Shown: positions 25,911-34,099 of the stretch, piece by piece
Layout of the letters: each line of letters opens with the position of its first letter
Numbering within the stretch: position 1 is the first letter of the stretch
DNA from: an uncultured Clostridia bacterium
GTDB taxonomy: Bacteria; Bacillota; Clostridia; Lachnospirales; Anaerotignaceae
Direction of reading: 5' to 3'
Assembly (NCBI GenBank): GCA_945868505.1
Contig: CAMBLO010000021.1
Span: forward strand, 1 to 41,654
DNA: 41,654 nt
Program-made: the position numbers and the translations under genes
Notes under the pieces: model-generated
Databases searched by the model: none
What the model was told of the DNA's origin: nothing
The model's input: the letters and a program-made list of their open reading frames with translations, nothing else

Positions 25911-26387
25911 TCAAACTTTTCGGCTGGTAAATGTTCTGGGATTTTGTGTTTTTTCGCCCTGAACGGAATAGGCAACATTCCCATTCAGGGGAGAGCCTGT
26001 GAGGGCTTCCACCTCTGCATTGATTCGATGAAGATTTACTTCGATTGCGGTTTTGGCTCTGTTATAGATTTCCCCGTAAATTTTAAGGTTTTTTTCCAAT
26101 TCAAGAAAAGCGGCCTGTAGGCCCTCTTTTTCTTCGGGAGCAGCATTTGCGATGATTTGTTTTAATGTCATATCTTCAGCGTTCATAGCTTTTTGAATAT
26201 TGATACGTTTTTGTTCAAGGCCTTTGGAACGCAGCAGAAGTGCTTGCTCTTTTTTGATACAGTCTTCGATGACTAAAATATGATTTTTGATGGCTGCTTG
26301 AAATTTTTCTTCTTCCACCACGGAAATTTCCTTCAGAAAAGCACTGGTTTCAGTCAATACTTTCTGCAGTTCTTCTGTTTGGTTCAT
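25911..26387 (-). CDS. flgN: Export chaperone FlgN (YvyG-like)
   Basis: 158 residues, predicted helical, with long amphipathic helices from residue 1 to about 125 and a C-terminal tail (NVAYSVQGEKTQNP). FlgN proteins are chaperones for FlgK and FlgL; sequence conservation is low, and the call rests on the helix pattern, size and the position between flgM and flgK (yvyG in Bacillus). AAAGGA precedes the ATG. Confidence 0.8.
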   Translation of the reverse strand: MNQTEELQKVLTETSAFLKEISVVEEEKFQAAIKNHILVIEDCIKKEQALLLRSKGLEQKRINIQKAMNAEDMTLKQIIANAAPEEKEGLQAAFLELEKNLKIYGEIYNRAKTAIEVNLHRINAEVEALTGSPLNGNVAYSVQGEKTQNPRTFTSRKV

Positions 26388-26463
26388 ATTAAAAATCCTT
26401 TCCCCATTTCAAAAAATTCATTGCAACATAGAGAAACTCTTGTCTTTTGCCGATAGCCAAGCA

Positions 26464-26760
26464 TTAGGACAGGAGCATTTTTTTTGCAATTTCATCAATC
26501 ACGATCTGGTAGCTGCCGCTTTGCACCTGTGCTTTCAGCTCTTCCACTTTTTGAGGATCGCTGGGAGAGGATGACTCTTTCAAGATTTTTTTGGAAAGCT
26601 CTCTGGCAAAAGTAGTTTCATCAAGAGTTTTTCTGGAACTGATGGTGATGGCGTCAAAATTTTTGGTATTCTTTTTTTCCGTACCATTGACAGACGACCG
26701 ATTGTTCAATTTTGCGATGTTTATATGATTCATATAACTTTCTTCCCTGTATATCTTCAT
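26464..26760 (-). CDS. flgM: Anti-sigma factor FlgM
   Basis: 98 residues. The C-terminal half (FARELSKKILKESSSPSDPQKVEELKAQVQSGSYQIVIDEIAKKML in parts) has the FlgM features: two helices that wrap sigma-28, with VEELKAQVQSGSYQI as the best-conserved part. FlgM holds sigma-D until the hook is complete and is then exported or degraded. ATG 26760 is preceded by GAGGTGG at short spacing; an ATG at 26733, with GGGAAG, gives a more usual 89-residue protein and is a real alternative. First gene of the operon running to csrA. Confidence 0.85.
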   Translation of the reverse strand: MKIYREESYMNHINIAKLNNRSSVNGTEKKNTKNFDAITISSRKTLDETTFARELSKKILKESSSPSDPQKVEELKAQVQSGSYQIVIDEIAKKMLLS

Positions 26761-26807
26761 CGTACCACCTCACAATCCATATATTTTTTAAAGAATTTCT
26801 ATATAAT

Positions 26808-26834
26808 ATATCGTCATAACTATATATAAAAATA
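26808..26834 (-). promoter_or_regulatory. Candidate sigma-D promoter of flgM operon
   Basis: On the minus strand TATT (26834-26831), 15 bases, then GACGATAT (26815-26808). The -10 differs from GCCGATAT at one base; the -35 matches TAAA only in part. flgM operons are commonly under dual control including sigma-D. I saw no convincing sigma-A promoter in 26761-26934. Confidence 0.45.
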
Positions 26835-26934
26835 ACACTTTGCGACTGTTTTTTTCCCGATTCTTTCATAAAAATTTCCCGTTTCTCCTGCTGCTTCAAG
26901 GAGAAAAAAACAGGGCGAAAAAGGGGATGGCAGT

Positions 26935-26963
26935 AAAAAAAGGAGCGCATTGGAAATGCGCTC
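26935..26963 (-). terminator. Intrinsic terminator of the cheA-cheW-cheR-cheB operon
   Basis: On the minus strand GAGCGCATT (26963-26955), a 3-base loop, AATGCGCTC (26951-26943), then C and a run of T over 26941-26935. It lies 37 bases after the cheB stop. Confidence 0.93.
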
Positions 26964-27000
26964 AAATAGGTTTTTTCGTCATTATAAAAACTTTTTTATA

Positions 27001-28107
27001 TTATTTCAGTCCGTTCAAATGGTTGAGAATCAGTTCGGGAATTTTTTCGCAAGAGGCTTCTGTGACAATGGCACCCAGCTTATTTGCTTCCATAGGCATG
27101 CCGTATACAACGCAGGATTCCTTAGACTGTCCCAAGGTATGAAATCCCTTCTGCCGCATTCGCAAAAGCCCTTTTGCACCGTCCTGCCCCATACCGGTGA
27201 GGATGATTCCCATCCCTTCCTGCACATTATCTGCCATAGAGTCAAACAGAACATCTACAGAAGGCATGTGTCCACTGACTTTTTTTTCTTTTGTGCATTT
27301 GACTGCATAGCGGGAGCCTGTTTTTACGACACGCATTTGGAAATCACCGGGAGCGATCAATACCAATCCCCGTTCTATGAGATCGCCGTTTTTTGCTTCT
27401 CTTACGCGCATCTTGCAGATACGATTCAGGCGTTCTGCATACATCTTAGTAAAGCCCTCCGGCATATGCTGGGTTACAACGATGCCGGGCATATTTTCCG
27501 GCAAATCCTGCAGTACTTTTAGTGTTGCTTCGGTACCGCCGGTGGAGGCACCGATGGCGATAATGAAAGAGTTCAGCTTTATGGATGGATTTGTCAGATG
27601 CATAGAAAGATTTCTCAGTGCTGTGCTGGGATTCGAAGATTTTTTAGCGGAAGCCGGTGCATCGGTAGGTCTTGCTGCTGCTGCCGCCGGTGTAAGTGGT
27701 TGAGTGGGTACTTTTACCTTTGCCACGGAGGCAATTTTGATTTTTGTCACCAGATTCACGATGAATGTTGCTACTTTTACTTTTTCGTTATCGGGTTTAC
27801 GGACAAAATCAACAGCACCGGCGGAAAGCGCATCAAAGACACTGAGATTTAGGGAAGAACAGAGAATGACCGGCACAGGATACTTCGGGATCAATTGCTT
27901 TAAAAATTCAATGCCTGTCATTTTTGGCATTTCCACATCCATTGTTACGACATCCGGCTTCAGCACGGGGATTTTCTTCATGGCATCAAAGGCATCCACA
28001 GCATATCCTACGATTTCCAGATCACCATATTTAGACAGGTTTTCGATCAACATCTTCCGAAATAGGAGGCTGTCATCAACGATAAAAACCTTTATTTTTT
28101 TCTTCAT
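27001..28107 (-). CDS. cheB: Chemotaxis methylesterase/deamidase CheB
   Basis: 368 residues: an N-terminal receiver domain (1-~120, acidic pair D11-D12, phospho-acceptor D57 in VVTMDVEMPKM, Lys in FVRKPDN), an Ala/Pro linker, and a C-terminal methylesterase domain with catalytic Ser (IGASTGGTEA), His (TQHMPEGF) and Asp (TGMGQDGAKG). It removes methyl groups from chemoreceptors. ATG 28107 gives MKKKIKVFIVDDS. Last gene of the operon, 37 bases after cheR. Confidence 0.97.
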   Translation of the reverse strand: MKKKIKVFIVDDSLLFRKMLIENLSKYGDLEIVGYAVDAFDAMKKIPVLKPDVVTMDVEMPKMTGIEFLKQLIPKYPVPVILCSSLNLSVFDALSAGAVDFVRKPDNEKVKVATFIVNLVTKIKIASVAKVKVPTQPLTPAAAAARPTDAPASAKKSSNPSTALRNLSMHLTNPSIKLNSFIIAIGASTGGTEATLKVLQDLPENMPGIVVTQHMPEGFTKMYAERLNRICKMRVREAKNGDLIERGLVLIAPGDFQMRVVKTGSRYAVKCTKEKKVSGHMPSVDVLFDSMADNVQEGMGIILTGMGQDGAKGLLRMRQKGFHTLGQSKESCVVYGMPMEANKLGAIVTEASCEKIPELILNHLNGLK

Positions 28108-28144
28108 ATTATTTGGAACCTTCTTTCATAATGAATAATCATAG

Positions 28145-28963
28145 TCAAAGGGGCTTGCGGTAAGTAGCCGGCATGATATAAGAATACTTTGAGGCAGCCC
28201 GATTCACACTTTCGGAATGTCCGATCAAAAGATAGCCGCCGGGGTTTGTTGCATCATAGAAACGATTGACGAGGGCTTCTTTTGTTTGCTGATTGAAATA
28301 AATCATGACATTTCGGCAAAAAATCACATCGAACTTACTCTTGAACCGAATGGGTTCCATCAGATTGAAGGGACAGAAAATCACATTTTTTTTCAATTCA
28401 TCAGAAACGATGACACGTTCAGGGTCTTGGGGGGATTTGCGGAAGAACCGCTTTTTCCAGCTTTCAGGAAGATTTCGCAGAGATTCTATATTATATTCCC
28501 CTTTCATTGCGGCAGAAAGAACATTCATAGAGATATCTGTTGCTAAAACGCGGGTATCCCAAGAAGCTGCTTTTGGACCTAAATAGTCTTTGATGAACAT
28601 GGAGATCGTATAGGGTTCTTCGCCGGAAGAACAGCCTGCACTCCAGATATTCAGAGATTTATTTTTCTTGGTAGAGACAAGATAAGGAAGAATCGTCTCC
28701 TTGAAAAAGTCAAAATGTTCCTTTTCCCGTAGAAAATAAGTATAATTTGTGGTCAGCTTATTAAGCAGATTTTCAATATCAGTGTCGTTTTTTGTTTTTA
28801 TGATGTGATCCACATATTGTGTGAAATCGGCAAATCCCTGACTGCGCAAAGTGGTTTGGAGACGGCTCTGCATCAGTTGCTTTTTCTTTGAAAGGTCAAT
28901 GCCATAATTGTTTTGTACAAAAGTTAAAAGTCTAATAAAATCAGCTTGATTGATTTCCAGCAA
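28145..28963 (-). CDS. cheR: Chemoreceptor methyltransferase CheR
   Basis: 272 residues. An N-terminal helical domain (to ~80, with TTNYTYFLREKEHFDFF) precedes a SAM-dependent methyltransferase domain with the glycine-rich loop IWSAGCSSGEEPYTISM, and DVIFCRNVMIYFNQQTK near the active site. It methylates receptor glutamates. The TTG start at 28963 is preceded by GGTGG and gives the expected N-terminus (LEINQADFIRLL). Confidence 0.97.
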   Translation of the reverse strand: MLEINQADFIRLLTFVQNNYGIDLSKKKQLMQSRLQTTLRSQGFADFTQYVDHIIKTKNDTDIENLLNKLTTNYTYFLREKEHFDFFKETILPYLVSTKKNKSLNIWSAGCSSGEEPYTISMFIKDYLGPKAASWDTRVLATDISMNVLSAAMKGEYNIESLRNLPESWKKRFFRKSPQDPERVIVSDELKKNVIFCPFNLMEPIRFKSKFDVIFCRNVMIYFNQQTKEALVNRFYDATNPGGYLLIGHSESVNRAASKYSYIMPATYRKPL

Positions 28964-29039
28964 GATAATACCACCTTTTCAAAATCCTGAAGGGAAGGAG
29001 AAGGCGGACAAAAAATTGCCGCCACTCCTATGTTTTGTT

Positions 29040-29519
29040 TTAATTTTCGACCAGCTTTTCGCAGTCGATAAGAAACAGTGTTTTTCCATCAGCCATAGAT
29101 ACCATCCCATTGACAAGTTCCTGCTTGTTGTGGGGCGAAGGGGGAGAAATTTTGCTTTCGTCAATATCTGCAACCAGAGACACTGTATCTACATAAATCC
29201 CCACCATCACAGAGTTGATATCCAAGACGATGATGCAGGAATAGTTTGTATGTTCCCCTTCCATTTTTCCCATTTTAGAACGGATGTCTATGATGGGGAT
29301 GATCTGCCCCCTCAGGTTGATGATCCCCTTAATATAGCTGGGAAGAAGCGGGAGAGGCGTAATATGATGGTTTGTAATGATTTCAATAATATAGGAAGCT
29401 TTCACACCGAAATCCAGACCATCTGAAATGAACAGCAGATATTTCTGAGAAAGCTCGTTAGACATATTGAGCGTATCCAGCTCTTGATTGATGGCTGATA
29501 CCGATACTTCAGTAGACAT
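29040..29519 (-). CDS. cheW: Chemotaxis coupling protein CheW
   Basis: 159 residues, one CheW domain with QKYLLFISDGLDFGVKASYI, the characteristic YIKGIINLRGQIIPIIDIR and VNGMVSMADGKTLFLIDCEKL. It bridges receptors and CheA. AGGAGGGG precedes the ATG, and the gene starts 16 bases after cheA. CheV gives a second coupling route. Confidence 0.97.
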   Translation of the reverse strand: MSTEVSVSAINQELDTLNMSNELSQKYLLFISDGLDFGVKASYIIEIITNHHITPLPLLPSYIKGIINLRGQIIPIIDIRSKMGKMEGEHTNYSCIIVLDINSVMVGIYVDTVSLVADIDESKISPPSPHNKQELVNGMVSMADGKTLFLIDCEKLVEN

Positions 29520-29535
29520 TATGTACCCCTCCTTT

Positions 29536-31632
29536 TTAGTAAGCCTGCGCCATTTGGTAAAGATTCAGTACATCCAGAATGATGCTGATATTCCCATTAC
29601 CAAGGATGGTACAGCCTGCAATGCCTGCACTTTTGACGTCAAAGCTGTTCAGATAGCTGGGCAGAGGTTTGACAACGACCTGCTGTTCCCCTAAAAGCTC
29701 ATCTACGAACAGGCAATAGGATTTATCCGCCGTTTCCACCCACATCAAGATACCATCTTCGATATTGGTCACTTCTGTGGGGATCTGATAAAGCTCATGC
29801 AGACGGAATACCGGATAAAATTCATCCATGCGTTTGACGATTTCGCCGCGGTTGGCGTCCTGAATGATCTCATCTGCGGAAACCTTGAAGGATTGACGGA
29901 TATTCATAATGGGAATCGTAAAAATGGATTCACCAACGGAGATTTCCATGCCGTCCACGATTGCCATGGTCAGAGGAATCTTCAAAGTGGTTTTCATACC
30001 GCGTCCTTCTTCGCTGGTAATGGTTACGATACCACCGACTTTTTCTACATTTTTCTTAACAACATCCATGCCGACACCTCTGCCGGAATATTCTGTTACC
30101 TCCGAATTGGTAGAGAAGCCGGGCATCATCAGCAGGTTGAGGATCTCCTGTTTTGAATATTCACTTTCAGGTTTTGTCAAAAGCCCGTTTCTGGCAGCTT
30201 TTTGCAGAACTTTTTCTGTGTTTACGCCCTGACCGTCATCCTCAACGGAGATAACAACTTCGCTGCCGGTATGTTCAGCGGCAAGGGTGATGTGTCCTTT
30301 TGCACTCTTTCCTGCTGCAATACGTTCTTCAACAGTTTCTTCAATGCCATGATCCATGGAATTGCGGACGATGTGCATGATGGGATCGCCAATGCCGTCC
30401 AGAATGGCTTTATCTACTTCTGTTTCCTCGCCGATGATGGTCAGATCTACGTCCTTACCCAATTTCTGGCTCATATCCCGCACGATACGGTTCATTTTGC
30501 TGAATACCCCTGCGATGGGCAGCATACGGATACCCATGGCGATATCCTGCAGCTCATCTGTCAGTTTTCTGAGCTGTCTTGCGGATTTTGTGAAATTATC
30601 CAGCTTTATGCCCTGAATATCGGGAGAAGCAGTTACCATGGCCTCGGTGATAACAATTTCGCCTACAATGGCCATCAGATTATCCAGCTTTGTCAGATTT
30701 ACGCTGATCAAGCTTTGCTTCTGGGGCGGGTTATGGGGTGCGGGAGCCGCACTCCGAGACACTTCGCTGCCTTGGGAGGCAGGTTTCTTTTCCGGAACAG
30801 GAGCGGAAGCAGAGTCAGAAGCATGGATCTCCGATTTGTTTTCCACGGGAGGTGCTTCCTGAATCATCATTTCAAAGCTGCTGATATTCCCCATATTCTG
30901 CACAATGGAGGAAGCCTTTTCAGCAGTGTTTTTTTCTGCAAAGGAAAGGATCAGACCATCGTGAATGATGGCTTCGCAGGTATCAGGATTGCTTTCTACA
31001 TCCTCTGGATAAAATTTAAAATCCAGACCTTCTTCCTGTAATGTATTGATGACCATGAATGCACGGAGATTTTCCATGCCGATGCCTTCATCAAATTTGA
31101 TTTTCAGGAAATAAGGAGAAGCATCCGGGAAGGAAAAAGCCTGTTCTGCCGAAGGGGCAGAAGGAGCGGCTGCAGTGTTTTCCTGCTGGGGGGCTTCTTC
31201 GCCGAAAGCAACTTTAATTTTATTGACATAGCTATTAATCTTTTCCTGATATTTGTCGATATTCTCTGTAAGGGCTTCGCCATTTTCAACTTTTTCAATT
31301 TCAGAACGCATAAAATCAATGATCTCGAAAAGCAGATCAAAAATTTCATGATGTAATTGTTCATCACATTTTTCATCAAAGACCTCAACACCTCTGTCGC
31401 GAATGAGGAAGAACAAATCTTCCAGCCTGTGGGCAGAAGTCATGAGGGAGTTGAATTCCATCATGGCAGAAGCACCCTTGATCGTATGCATGATACGGAA
31501 AATTTCATTTACATCATCTACTGTGAGACGTTTGGATTTTTCCGCATCCAAAAGGATTTCATCCAGATGATTCATCAGGGAATTTGTTTCAAAAAGGTAT
31601 GTTTCGAGTAAGCTATCCATCTCGTTATCCAT
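29536..31632 (-). CDS. cheA: Chemotaxis histidine kinase CheA
   Basis: 698 residues with all five domains. P1: phospho-transfer His49 (IFRIMHTIKGASAMM). P2-like: ~170-265 (YFLKIKFDEGIGMENLRAF). P3: dimerisation, VNLTKLDNLMAIVGEIVI. P4: ATPase with N box HIVRNSMDHGIE, G1 VEDDGQGV, and G2 YSGRGVGMDVV. P5: CheW-like C-terminus. It phosphorylates CheY, CheB and CheV. AAGGTGGTG precedes the ATG. A strong sigma-D promoter lies upstream at 31681-31707. Confidence 0.98.
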   Translation of the reverse strand: MDNEMDSLLETYLFETNSLMNHLDEILLDAEKSKRLTVDDVNEIFRIMHTIKGASAMMEFNSLMTSAHRLEDLFFLIRDRGVEVFDEKCDEQLHHEIFDLLFEIIDFMRSEIEKVENGEALTENIDKYQEKINSYVNKIKVAFGEEAPQQENTAAAPSAPSAEQAFSFPDASPYFLKIKFDEGIGMENLRAFMVINTLQEEGLDFKFYPEDVESNPDTCEAIIHDGLILSFAEKNTAEKASSIVQNMGNISSFEMMIQEAPPVENKSEIHASDSASAPVPEKKPASQGSEVSRSAAPAPHNPPQKQSLISVNLTKLDNLMAIVGEIVITEAMVTASPDIQGIKLDNFTKSARQLRKLTDELQDIAMGIRMLPIAGVFSKMNRIVRDMSQKLGKDVDLTIIGEETEVDKAILDGIGDPIMHIVRNSMDHGIEETVEERIAAGKSAKGHITLAAEHTGSEVVISVEDDGQGVNTEKVLQKAARNGLLTKPESEYSKQEILNLLMMPGFSTNSEVTEYSGRGVGMDVVKKNVEKVGGIVTITSEEGRGMKTTLKIPLTMAIVDGMEISVGESIFTIPIMNIRQSFKVSADEIIQDANRGEIVKRMDEFYPVFRLHELYQIPTEVTNIEDGILMWVETADKSYCLFVDELLGEQQVVVKPLPSYLNSFDVKSAGIAGCTILGNGNISIILDVLNLYQMAQAY

Positions 31633-31680
31633 AGGTAATACACCACCTTATCAAATTTTGAACAATGCCTATCATGTTTA

Positions 31681-31707
31681 ATATCGACAAAAAATACAGA
31701 TTATTTA
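31681..31707 (-). promoter_or_regulatory. Sigma-D promoter of cheA operon
   Basis: On the minus strand TAAA (31707-31704), exactly 15 bases, then GTCGATAT (31688-31681). This is the best sigma-28 match in the window and lies about 50 bases upstream of the cheA ATG. The 104-base divergent gap (31633-31736) must also hold the promoter of the plus-strand FliK-like gene, which I could not assign. Confidence 0.85.
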
Positions 31708-31736
31708 TAGTTTAATCAATAGAAGGTGAATTTTTC

Positions 31737-33131
31737 ATGTCAAATATCTTAAAGGTCAGCGTCCCTACCAGTGGGCTGGAAAATACGAGCCGCACAAATC
31801 CGATTTCTGTCAATGATGCAAATATACAAAATGTGGTAGACCCTTCCAAGGTTGTGAAACCGGATGGTCAAAGATCGAATCCGGATAAGAACCTGGGAGC
31901 AAATTATGAATCCAATTTTCAGAATTTTATTGCTGCACTGAAAAACAACCCGGAGCTGTCGGAAAATCTGAAGCAGATCTATTTCCAGATGAGTTCTCTT
32001 GTCACCTCCGGGATAGGGGAAGATTTTGCGGCAGAGATTGCCGATTTTTTGGAAATGACACGGATGTCACCGGAGGATATGGTAAAATTTTTACAGGAGC
32101 AGGCCCGGCTGAATAATAAATTTTCCTCTGATCTTTTCCATACGCTGAGGGAACTGCTGGGAAATACAAAATCTGTAGAATTAAAGACATCTATTCTTAA
32201 TTTTTTAAAAACATATAATGATGTTTCGGGCAGCCGCAATACGCTGAACAACATTGTTTCCATATTGAAATCCATGACGAAATATATGCCGCAGAGTTAT
32301 CGGCAGGCGCTGCTGGACGGAGCAGCGAATTTGCAGCAGAGGGAGGGCTTTGGCTCTGCGGAGGAGAATATCGCAGTGCTGAAACGGGAGATTATCCCCT
32401 TTCTTTCTTCTTATACGCAGAGAACCCATGATATGGGACGGGTGCGGGATTTTATCACGCTGCTGACCTTGAATACAGCAAGATATGAAAATGGCACCAT
32501 GGAAAAATTCTTTGCGGATTTCCAGAAAATGGCCTCTTTTCAGGAATTCAAAAAAGCCTTTGGAGAGGATCTGCAGAATGCCTTCGATGCTTTCCAGAGG
32601 GAACTGGCGGAGGCAAAGGGGAGCAGCTTTGCAGACAAGATGCTTGCCAATATGCAGAGGGCGCTGAATGGGGAAGGCGGCTATGAAATGAAGACTGTTT
32701 TCCAGAACATTATGCAGTCTTTTCTGTTGAACGAAAGCGTATATATGCCGCTGCAGCACTTCATTCTGCCGGCAGAGCTGTTTGGGCACCAGATGTTTTC
32801 TGAACTCTGGGTAGACCCGGACAGCGAGCAAAAGGGCGGCGGTGAGGAGGAACAGGCAAGAAAGCTGCTGATTAAGTTTGATATTAAGGATGTAGGATTT
32901 TTTGATTTGATTTTATTGCATCAGGGGAGTAAACTGGAGATGCAGCTCCGTTATCCGGAAAAACTCCAGATGATGGAGAAGGAGATCAAAAAAGGGATCA
33001 CAGAGCTGGTGGAAAAGAATGGAATGACCTGCCAAAAGCTGTTTTTGTCCAAATCCACTGTGCCCATTTCCATATCTGAGGTGTTCCCTCAAATCTACGA
33101 AAGGAAAAATGCGATCAATGTCAAAGTATGA
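31737..33131 (+). CDS. FliK-like protein (YlqG type), probable hook-length-control-like domain
   Basis: 464 residues, no signal peptide or membrane segment. Residues ~1-330 are helical, with no domain I recognise. The C-terminal ~120 residues (KLLIKFDIKDVGFFDLILLHQGS, then LQLRYPEKLQ-like and KLFLSKSTVPISISEVFP) look like the FliK C-terminal (Flg_hook) domain that contacts FlhB. It lies directly upstream of an FlhB C-domain homologue, as ylqG-ylqH in Bacillus. The real hook-length FliK is expected upstream of this window. AAGGTGA precedes the ATG. Function inferred. Confidence 0.65.
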   Translation: MSNILKVSVPTSGLENTSRTNPISVNDANIQNVVDPSKVVKPDGQRSNPDKNLGANYESNFQNFIAALKNNPELSENLKQIYFQMSSLVTSGIGEDFAAEIADFLEMTRMSPEDMVKFLQEQARLNNKFSSDLFHTLRELLGNTKSVELKTSILNFLKTYNDVSGSRNTLNNIVSILKSMTKYMPQSYRQALLDGAANLQQREGFGSAEENIAVLKREIIPFLSSYTQRTHDMGRVRDFITLLTLNTARYENGTMEKFFADFQKMASFQEFKKAFGEDLQNAFDAFQRELAEAKGSSFADKMLANMQRALNGEGGYEMKTVFQNIMQSFLLNESVYMPLQHFILPAELFGHQMFSELWVDPDSEQKGGGEEEQARKLLIKFDIKDVGFFDLILLHQGSKLEMQLRYPEKLQMMEKEIKKGITELVEKNGMTCQKLFLSKSTVPISISEVFPQIYERKNAINVKV

Positions 33132-33438
33132 AAAGGAAAGGCTGAATCAGAAAGCAGTGGCTTTGAAATATGACGGGGGAGATATTGCGCCTGTCATCGT
33201 AGCAACGGGGCTGGGTTATATGGCGGAACGCATCGTTCAGACTGCACTGGAGCAGAATGTGCCTGTTTATGAGGATACCTCTCTTGCCACTCTGCTTTCC
33301 AGATTGGAGTTGGGGGAGGAAATTCCCCAGGAGCTGTATCAGCTTGTAGTGGATATTTATGTTTATTTTCTGAAATTTTCTTTTGGCGGGAAGGAGCAGG
33401 GAGAGGTACAGGCTTCATCGCCCCAGGAAGAACAGTGA
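33109..33438 (+). CDS. FlhX: stand-alone FlhB cytoplasmic-domain homologue (YlqH type)
   Basis: 109 residues. NQKAVALKYDGGDIAPVIVATGLGYMAERIVQTALEQ follows the part of FlhB just after the cleavage site, and VPVYEDTSLATLL matches FlhB's IPVIENKPLAR-type segment. There is no NPTH motif and no membrane helix, so it resembles the C-terminal FlhB fragment after cleavage. It can stand in for that fragment in Gram-positive export gates. It overlaps the preceding stop by 23 bases; an ATG at 33118 is possible, and the AAGGA at 33101 does not decide. Confidence 0.85.
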   Translation: MRSMSKYEKERLNQKAVALKYDGGDIAPVIVATGLGYMAERIVQTALEQNVPVYEDTSLATLLSRLELGEEIPQELYQLVVDIYVYFLKFSFGGKEQGEVQASSPQEEQ

Positions 33439-33484
33439 AAGTGGCACAAACAGTAGCAGTTGAAAAAAGAGGAGCGCGTATTTT

Positions 33485-34099
33485 ATGGCAAATGATAGAT
33501 TTATGATGATCAACAGTTCAAGTAAAATGATCTGCGAAGGGATAGTAAAAGAATTATACCGCGGAGATGGGGAATTTCATGTGGTAAATGGTCTGGGCGT
33601 ATTAAAGGAACTGGAAGTGGGATGTTATATCCGCTTTGTTTTTATGGAAGGACGCAAGGGCATCTTTGAAGGGGAAGTTGTGGATATCAAAGGAAACAGG
33701 ATTACACTGGAAAATATCTGCAGCCTTGCAAAATATGTAAAAGAGGACGTACGAATTGATACGGATTTTGCCACGAAGGTTTTCGCGAAAGATACGGAAG
33801 GAAATATTTTTGCGTGGCATGTGACCATTGCGGATATCAGTGCCGGAGGGGTGCGGCTGCTGTGCAACACGCAGATTCCGCTGAACCGGGTGCTGGAGGT
33901 GGCTATTCCATATCATACATCATACATTATTGTGGATACTGTGCTGATCCGAGAATCACTGGAGGTAACGGAACAGGGCAGATATTATGATTACGGATGT
34001 AAATTTTATGACTTGACAAACACGGCGGAGAAGATGATGCGAAGTATGGTATTTCAGATTGCGGCGAGAAAAGCCGGAAGGACAGGAGGGCTGGCATGA
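33485..34099 (+). CDS. PilZ-domain protein, YcgR-like (candidate cyclic-di-GMP effector)
   Basis: 204 residues. An N-terminal beta domain (1-~80, with ICEGIVKELYRG and FEGEVVDIKGNRITLEN) is followed by a PilZ domain. The second PilZ motif is intact, D117-x-S119-x2-G122 (IADISAGGVRLL). The first motif, RxxxR, reads K86-EDV-R90, one Arg replaced by Lys. YcgR-type proteins slow the flagellar motor when they bind cyclic-di-GMP. GAGGAG precedes the ATG. Its TGA overlaps the start of the SLH-protein gene by the ATGA quartet. Alternatively it may be a degenerate, non-binding PilZ. Confidence 0.8.
   Translation: MANDRFMMINSSSKMICEGIVKELYRGDGEFHVVNGLGVLKELEVGCYIRFVFMEGRKGIFEGEVVDIKGNRITLENICSLAKYVKEDVRIDTDFATKVFAKDTEGNIFAWHVTIADISAGGVRLLCNTQIPLNRVLEVAIPYHTSYIIVDTVLIRESLEVTEQGRYYDYGCKFYDLTNTAEKMMRSMVFQIAARKAGRTGGLA

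Noticed and set aside
26449..26456. GCCGATAG on the plus strand between flgN and flgM
   Set aside because: It faces antisense into flgM and has no TAAA-like -35 at 15 bases.
30202..31041. 279-codon open frame antisense to cheA
   Set aside because: It mirrors cheA codon bias, has no start signal and no domain pattern.
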